The translations under genes were made by a program, and so were the position numbers. Positions 15,207 through 19,844 of a stretch of 19,844 nucleotides of DNA are shown here, piece by piece. The stretch is from CAYRGG01 sp964423745 (GTDB lineage Bacteria > Pseudomonadota > Gammaproteobacteria > Competibacterales > Competibacteraceae). Below the pieces are notes generated by a model. It was given only the letters and a program-made list of their open reading frames with translations, did not search any database and had not been told where the DNA came from. The stretch's first letter is position 1; each line of letters begins with the position of its first letter. The stretch spans positions 1 through 19,844 of the forward strand of contig CAYRGG010000063.1 of assembly GCA_964423745.1 (NCBI GenBank), given 5' to 3'.

Positions 15207-17972
15207 ATGAAAGACTATGAGATGGCCAATTTAAATACCGAGACGTCTGACCTTTCCCTAGCACACCCTTGGCATGCCTTATCTGTGGATGCGGTTTTCG
15301 CCCATTTGAATGCTGGCCCTAACGGTCTCAGCGAGGCGGAGCATAATCACCGGCTTACCCACCACGGTTTGAACCGCTTGCCAGAGTCGCACTCACGCGG
15401 TCCCCTCATGCGTTTTCTAGGGCAATTCCATAACTTGCTTATCTATGTGCTGTTGGGTGCAGGAGTTATCGCCGGGACCATGGGTCATTGGGTAGACACC
15501 ATAGTTATCCTCGGTGTAGTGTTGGTCAATGCGGTGATCGGTTTCGTACAGGAGGGTAAAGCGGAGGATGCCCTGCGCGCCATCCGTAACATGCTCTCGT
15601 CCCAGGCGATGGTGTTGCGCGACGGACGCCATGTTACCGTGCCGGCGGAGCGATTGGCGCCGGGCGATATGGTGTTGCTGCAATCGGGTGACAAGGTGCC
15701 GGCGGATCTGCGCCTGTTTCGGATTAAGGGATTGCGCATCCAGGAAGCAGTGCTTACCGGCGAATCGATAGCGGTGGAAAAGGTGACTGGAGCAGTTGCC
15801 GAGGATGCGGCGCTAGGCGATCGGCTGAGTATGGCCTACTCTGGAACGCTGGTTACCCGTGGCCAGGCGAGTGGCATCGTGGTCGGTACAGGTACCGCTA
15901 CCGAAATTGGGCGTATCAGTGGCTTGGTGGCTCAAGTCCAAACCCTCACCACGCCGCTGCTGCGGCAGATGGCGGTGTTCTCCCGCTGGCTCACTGCAAC
16001 GGTGTTAGTGCTAGCAAGTGCTATTTTTGCCTTTGGGATTTTGGTACGTGGGTTTAGCCCCAACGAGATGTTTATGACGGTGGTGGGATTAGTCGTGGCC
16101 TCTATCCCTGAAGGATTACCAGCGATCCTTACCGTCACATTGGCTATCGGAGTACAGCGTCTCGCCTCGCGCCATGCCATTATTCGCCTCTTACCTGCGG
16201 TGGAAACCCTAGGGTCGGTTAGCGTGATTTGTTCAGATAAGACGGGCACCCTCACCGGCAACGAAATGACCGTGCGCAGTATCGCAAGCTTCAATGGTCT
16301 GTACCAGGTTGAAGGCACCGGTTACATACCGCAGGGTGAATTCCAGCGTAATGGAACTCCCATCGAGGCCATGCAGGTGCGGTCCCTAAGTGCGGGACTG
16401 CACGCGGCGCTCCTGTGCAATGACGCGGTGCTTGAACAACAGGGCGAGTCATGGCGCATCCATGGTGATCCCATGGAAGGGGCGCTGGTGGTGGCCGCCG
16501 TCAAGGCTGGCATGGAGGCCGAAGGGGAGCGGCGCCACTATCCACGTATCGATCTGATTCCATTCGAGTCCGAACACAAATTCATGGCCACGCTGCACCC
16601 TACCCATGACGGCGGCACCGTCATTCTATTAAAAGGCGCCCCTGAGCAGGTACTAGCACGCTGCACCGGGGTCCAGACCGACGACGTAGGCAGCCAATCT
16701 TTGGACCATGCCCAGTGGCAACGGCGTGTTGATGAGATGGCTGGAGAAGGTCAGCGGGTGCTGGCCGTGGCTTTTAAAACAATCCCTAATCAGCAACAGG
16801 AGTTGCGTTTTGAGGATGTGAACGACGACATGGTTTTGCTAGGGTTATTTGGCCTCATTGATCCACCCCGTGAGGAGGCCATTGAAGCAGTCCATGCCTG
16901 CCATAGGGCTGGGATTCGGGTGAAGATGATCACTGGCGACCATGCCGGAACCGCCCGCGCCATCGCCGCGCAGTTGCAGCTACGCAACAGCACCGAGGTG
17001 ATCAGCGGTCAGGATCTCGATCAAATGGACGACAAGGTATTGGCTGAGCGGGCAAAGCAAGTTGATGTCTATGCCCGCGTTAGTCCAGAGCATAAACTGC
17101 GGCTGGTCACCCTGCTGCAGGAGCAGGACGCCATCGTTGCCATGACCGGCGACGGCGTCAATGATGCCCCTGCCCTTAAACGCGCTGATATCGGCATCGC
17201 TATGGGCCGCAAGGGTACCGAGGCTGCTAAAGAAGCGGCGGAGATGGTAATCGCCGATGACAATTTTGCGTCCATTGGCCATGCCGTTGAACAAGGTCGC
17301 ACCGTATATGACAATTTGAAAAAGGCCATCGTCTTTCTTCTGCCCGTCAACGGTGGCGAGGCCATGAGCATCATGATCGCCGTGCTGTTTGGTTTTACCT
17401 TGCCCATTACCCCGCTACAGATTTTATGGATTAATATGGTCAGCTCGGTGGCGCTGGCCATGGCTTTAGCTTTTGAAGCGACTGAGCCTGACGCCATGCG
17501 CAGACCCCCGCGACCAGCGAATGAGGCGATGTTATCGGGTTTCTTGCTGTGGCGTATCGCGCTGGTGTCCGTATTGATGGCAGCGGGGGTATTCGGCATC
17601 TTCGGCTGGACTACTACCCACGGCGCTACCCTAGAGGAGGCGCGTACCTATGCGGTCAACACCCTGGTGGCGATGGAGGTGTTTTATCTGTTCAGCGTGC
17701 GCTATCTACGGTCGCCTTCGTTCAAGCTGACGCGAATGTTCAACTCCCGGGCAGCACTCATTGCCGTCGCTGTCGTCGTGGTGCTGCAGCTATTCTTCAC
17801 CTATGTGCCCTTCATGGAACGCTTCTTCGATACCCGACCGGTTGATTTTGTCCATGGCCTAGAAATCATCGGCCTTGGGATGGCGCTGTTCATTATTCTG
17901 GAATTGGAAAAACTAGTGTTACGGACGTGGCGCAAGCGTGACAAAACTACCGAGGTTTTTGCTGGTAGTTAA
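15207..17972 (+). CDS. Type II (P2) cation-transporting P-type ATPase of unknown ion
   Basis: This 921-residue ATPase has the full type II layout: an N-terminal cation-ATPase domain (HPWHALSVDAVFAHL), actuator motif TGES (184-187), M4 motif PEGLP (301-305), phosphorylation site D344 in SDKTGT, hinge motif TGDGVNDAP (D649), and a C-terminal block of four membrane segments. M5 keeps Asn and Glu in LPVNGGEAMS. In M6 the SERCA segment NLVTD reads NMVSS (743-747), so the usual ion-binding aspartate is serine. No N-terminal CxxC or histidine-rich heavy-metal domain is present, so it is not a P1B zinc or copper exporter. Ion and direction cannot be assigned. The first ATG has no clear ribosome site; ATG 15222 (MANLN) is an alternative start. 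Confidence 0.88.
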   Translation: MKDYEMANLNTETSDLSLAHPWHALSVDAVFAHLNAGPNGLSEAEHNHRLTHHGLNRLPESHSRGPLMRFLGQFHNLLIYVLLGAGVIAGTMGHWVDTIVILGVVLVNAVIGFVQEGKAEDALRAIRNMLSSQAMVLRDGRHVTVPAERLAPGDMVLLQSGDKVPADLRLFRIKGLRIQEAVLTGESIAVEKVTGAVAEDAALGDRLSMAYSGTLVTRGQASGIVVGTGTATEIGRISGLVAQVQTLTTPLLRQMAVFSRWLTATVLVLASAIFAFGILVRGFSPNEMFMTVVGLVVASIPEGLPAILTVTLAIGVQRLASRHAIIRLLPAVETLGSVSVICSDKTGTLTGNEMTVRSIASFNGLYQVEGTGYIPQGEFQRNGTPIEAMQVRSLSAGLHAALLCNDAVLEQQGESWRIHGDPMEGALVVAAVKAGMEAEGERRHYPRIDLIPFESEHKFMATLHPTHDGGTVILLKGAPEQVLARCTGVQTDDVGSQSLDHAQWQRRVDEMAGEGQRVLAVAFKTIPNQQQELRFEDVNDDMVLLGLFGLIDPPREEAIEAVHACHRAGIRVKMITGDHAGTARAIAAQLQLRNSTEVISGQDLDQMDDKVLAERAKQVDVYARVSPEHKLRLVTLLQEQDAIVAMTGDGVNDAPALKRADIGIAMGRKGTEAAKEAAEMVIADDNFASIGHAVEQGRTVYDNLKKAIVFLLPVNGGEAMSIMIAVLFGFTLPITPLQILWINMVSSVALAMALAFEATEPDAMRRPPRPANEAMLSGFLLWRIALVSVLMAAGVFGIFGWTTTHGATLEEARTYAVNTLVAMEVFYLFSVRYLRSPSFKLTRMFNSRAALIAVAVVVVLQLFFTYVPFMERFFDTRPVDFVHGLEIIGLGMALFIILELEKLVLRTWRKRDKTTEVFAGS

Positions 17973-17992
17973 ATCTATACCCCCTCACAAAA

Positions 17993-18036
17993 GCAAACAA
18001 TAATGATTTGCATTACTTTTATTTTAGCTATATAGT
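17993..18036 (+). promoter_or_regulatory. Fur-box-like site and promoter of the siderophore receptor gene
   Basis: GCAAACAATAATGATTTGC (17993-18011) is an imperfect palindrome matching 12 of 19 positions of the Fur consensus. TTGCAT (18008-18013) and TATAGT (18031-18036) are 17 bases apart. Elements, order and spacing repeat those at 10994-11037, and similarity continues past the -10. No gene lies between 17973 and this site. Confidence 0.62.
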
Positions 18037-18409
18037 CCCTCTTGAGTTCCATAGGCTTTAGCACTAACGGGTTAGATAATAAGTTAAAAAGGGTCTGATC
18101 GGCAGCTTATCGTCGAATTTGGATATGACAACCCTGTGACATACCGCAGTTGATTTTGCCGGCATGTGCTTGATCCGCCGCTAGAGAGTTTAGCGGTGGG
18201 ACGAGGTAAGTATTGTCCTTTTGTCTATTTTTTACAGCGAAAGCGTGCTGACTATCCAGAGCACCGCTTCACTCGCTATAAACCCCTATGACCCGATAAT
18301 TCCTATCCTTCAAACTAAGGTATTAATATTCAAGGTTAAATTTCATGTTCACACTAGACAATAAAATTTGGTAGCTAACAACTAAGCAACCATAAATTAG
18401 GAATGCACA
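18037..18409 (+). other. Long, apparently structured 5' leader of the siderophore receptor gene
   Basis: About 370 bases separate the predicted promoter from the receptor start. I see a 6-base-pair hairpin (CCGCTA/TAGCGG, 18178-18183 with 18191-18196). A larger hairpin pairs 18236-18249 with 18260-18277 (AGCG, AAGCG and TGCT blocks, with bulges) around a 10-base loop. A GTG-initiated 41-codon frame (18166-18291) also crosses it, with no recognised family and no strong ribosome site. Alternatively a closer promoter exists that I did not recognise, and this is ordinary intergenic DNA. Confidence 0.35.
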
Positions 18410-19844
18410 ATGTTAAATAACAACTTTAAACGGCTGTACGCCGCATCCCTAGTAACCGCACTACCGGTTGTGTTGGCACAAACAGAAAACGATGATCAGG
18501 TGACTTTGCCTCCCGTGACAGTGGAAGCCGACACGCCCACCGACTACGGACTGGAAGCCGAAAGCGATGCTTACCGCGCAGACACCCAAAGCGTCACTGG
18601 TCTTGGTCGGCAGACGCTACTGGAAACACCCCATTCGGTCAACGTCATTACCCGTCAGATTATTGAAGATCAACGCGCCGTGCGCCTAGCAGATGTGATT
18701 CAAAACGATGCTAGCGTACAGCATTCGTTCTCTAATCCAACTTATTATGACAGTGTTACTATTCGCGGCTTTAGCCTAGACAACTGGCAGAATTACAAGC
18801 GCAATGGCTTGAACCACATTAACCAGGCGGTGACCGCTCTAGAAAATATCGAGCGCGTAGAGATTTTTAAGGGTTTGCCGGGTCTCTATTACGGTCTCGG
18901 TGCCCCCGGCGGTATCGTCAACTATGTCACTAAAACCCCAACTCTGGCACCCCTCACGCGGTTATTTGCTGATGTGGATGAAGACGGTGGTTACCGATTG
19001 CACGGCGATCTATCCCGCCGTTTCGGTCCCGACGATAACCAGGGACTACGTGTCAATGCGGCCTACCAGGACCTTAACCAATATATTGACGAGATCGATG
19101 GTGATCGTTATTTATTAGCGGCGGCCTATGAATGGCGCATCTTACCCGCCACAACCTTGAATATCGATGCCGATCACCACGAATTTGACACGACGCACTC
19201 CACCGGTTATCCCCTCCTGGAGGGGTTGCGCCTGCCTGAAAATGTGGATGTTGACAGATTCCTGGGGCAGGAATGGACCACCTACCACACTAGAGTCACC
19301 AATCTCGGTGCTCGGCTTGAACATGCTTTCAACGAAGACTGGGCGGTGACTGCTCAAGTGCTACGTCAGTGGCTAAGCCGGGACGACCGCAGCGCATCCA
19401 TCGACGACGCCAATGGGGCTGGTGACTATACTTTTTATGAGTACAACTCTCCCGACGAAGAACGTGACCCTCTGTCTGGGCAATTGCGGGTCAACGGTCA
19501 GTTCGAAACCGGTTGGATCACCCATGATTTGAGCGCCAGTGTGTTTGGGCTTGATTACGATATTCGCTTTGGCGATGGCGTGTTTGAACCGGTAGGTATG
19601 GGTAATATCTATCAACCGACGCCAGAATTTGCACAGAGTGGCTTAGTACCACCGCGACCTTATTTGGTCCTTGAGCGACAAGAATACGGTATTACACTGT
19701 TTGACAGCATTGGTTTTGGCGAGCAGTGGACTGTGCAAATCGGGGCGCGGCGCTTTAAAGTTGACTACAAAGAGTTGGACCAGGAGGGTGCCACCACCGA
19801 CCGCTACGAAAAGACGGTGACTACTCCCATGGTGGCGCTCATCT
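18410..19844 (+). CDS. TonB-dependent siderophore receptor, C-terminus cut by window edge
   Basis: The frame opens at ATG 18410 and runs 478 codons to the window edge without a stop. A signal peptide (MLNNNFKRLYAASLVTALPVVLA) is followed by a TonB-box-like LPPVTVEAD and a plug domain. The plug carries family landmarks: LLETPHSVNVITRQIIEDQ, LADVIQNDASVQ, VTIRGFSLDNW, then IERVEIFKGLPGLYYGLGAPGGIVNYVTKTP. Barrel strands follow. This pattern is that of FhuA/FoxA/FpvA-type ferric-siderophore receptors; the ligand cannot be told. The FpvA-type N-terminal signalling domain is absent. GGAA lies about 7 bases before the ATG. Usual length is 700-800 residues, so roughly a third is missing. Confidence 0.88.
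   Translation, partial: MLNNNFKRLYAASLVTALPVVLAQTENDDQVTLPPVTVEADTPTDYGLEAESDAYRADTQSVTGLGRQTLLETPHSVNVITRQIIEDQRAVRLADVIQNDASVQHSFSNPTYYDSVTIRGFSLDNWQNYKRNGLNHINQAVTALENIERVEIFKGLPGLYYGLGAPGGIVNYVTKTPTLAPLTRLFADVDEDGGYRLHGDLSRRFGPDDNQGLRVNAAYQDLNQYIDEIDGDRYLLAAAYEWRILPATTLNIDADHHEFDTTHSTGYPLLEGLRLPENVDVDRFLGQEWTTYHTRVTNLGARLEHAFNEDWAVTAQVLRQWLSRDDRSASIDDANGAGDYTFYEYNSPDEERDPLSGQLRVNGQFETGWITHDLSASVFGLDYDIRFGDGVFEPVGMGNIYQPTPEFAQSGLVPPRPYLVLERQEYGITLFDSIGFGEQWTVQIGARRFKVDYKELDQEGATTDRYEKTVTTPMVALI

Noticed and set aside
17069..17599. Minus-strand open frame of 176 codons inside the P-type ATPase
   Set aside because: Antisense shadow of a gene with all catalytic motifs; composition is typical of a reverse frame.

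Overview
The window is a metal-acquisition island from what is most likely a gammaproteobacterium of moderate GC content. The evidence is operator sites close to the gammaproteobacterial Zur and Fur consensus, sigma70-type promoters, and TonB-dependent receptors of proteobacterial type. It splits into a zinc half (about 1-7680) and an iron/heme half (about 8749-19844), with a small toxin-antitoxin pair between them. All assignments come from reading motifs and context; no database search was run.

Zinc half. At the left edge a minus-strand pair encodes an SmtB-type (ArsR family) metal sensor and a short histidine-rich protein that runs off the window. Divergent from it is a secreted histidine-rich protein resembling the periplasmic zinc chaperone AztD. 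A terminator-like hairpin and a new Zur box follow, then a four-gene operon: a histidine-loop outer-membrane beta-barrel protein, an AztC-like zinc-binding protein, an ABC ATPase (AztA-like) and an ABC-3 family permease (AztB-like). The last three genes overlap end to start. Convergent to this operon lies a COG0523 (CobW/ZigA-like) GTPase gene with its own Zur box over its -10 element. Three Zur-box-like palindromes (833-851, 2546-2564, 7660-7680) therefore tie all the zinc genes into one zinc-starvation regulon. Together they describe a route from outer membrane through periplasmic chaperone and ABC importer to a cytoplasmic metallochaperone.

Junction. A PIN-domain toxin and an AbrB/MazE-fold antitoxin (7920-8550, minus) sit between the halves, with a 9-bp-arm inverted repeat over the antitoxin promoter.

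Iron half. A heme-type TonB-dependent receptor (minus) diverges from a hemS-hmuT-hmuU-hmuV operon (plus), and a Fur-box-like palindrome overlaps the operon promoter. A type II P-type cation ATPase with its own promoter follows. A second, siderophore-type TonB-dependent receptor then runs off the right edge. Its promoter at 17993-18036 is a near copy of the hemS promoter (same Fur-like site, same -35 and -10, same spacing), but it sits about 370 bases upstream of the start codon, leaving a long, apparently structured leader.

No rRNA, tRNA, insertion sequence or CRISPR array was seen. Stretches over 300 bases without an assigned gene are 569-916 (divergent regulatory region), 10885-11193 (divergent regulatory region plus a possible 19-residue ORF) and 17973-18409 (promoter and leader).
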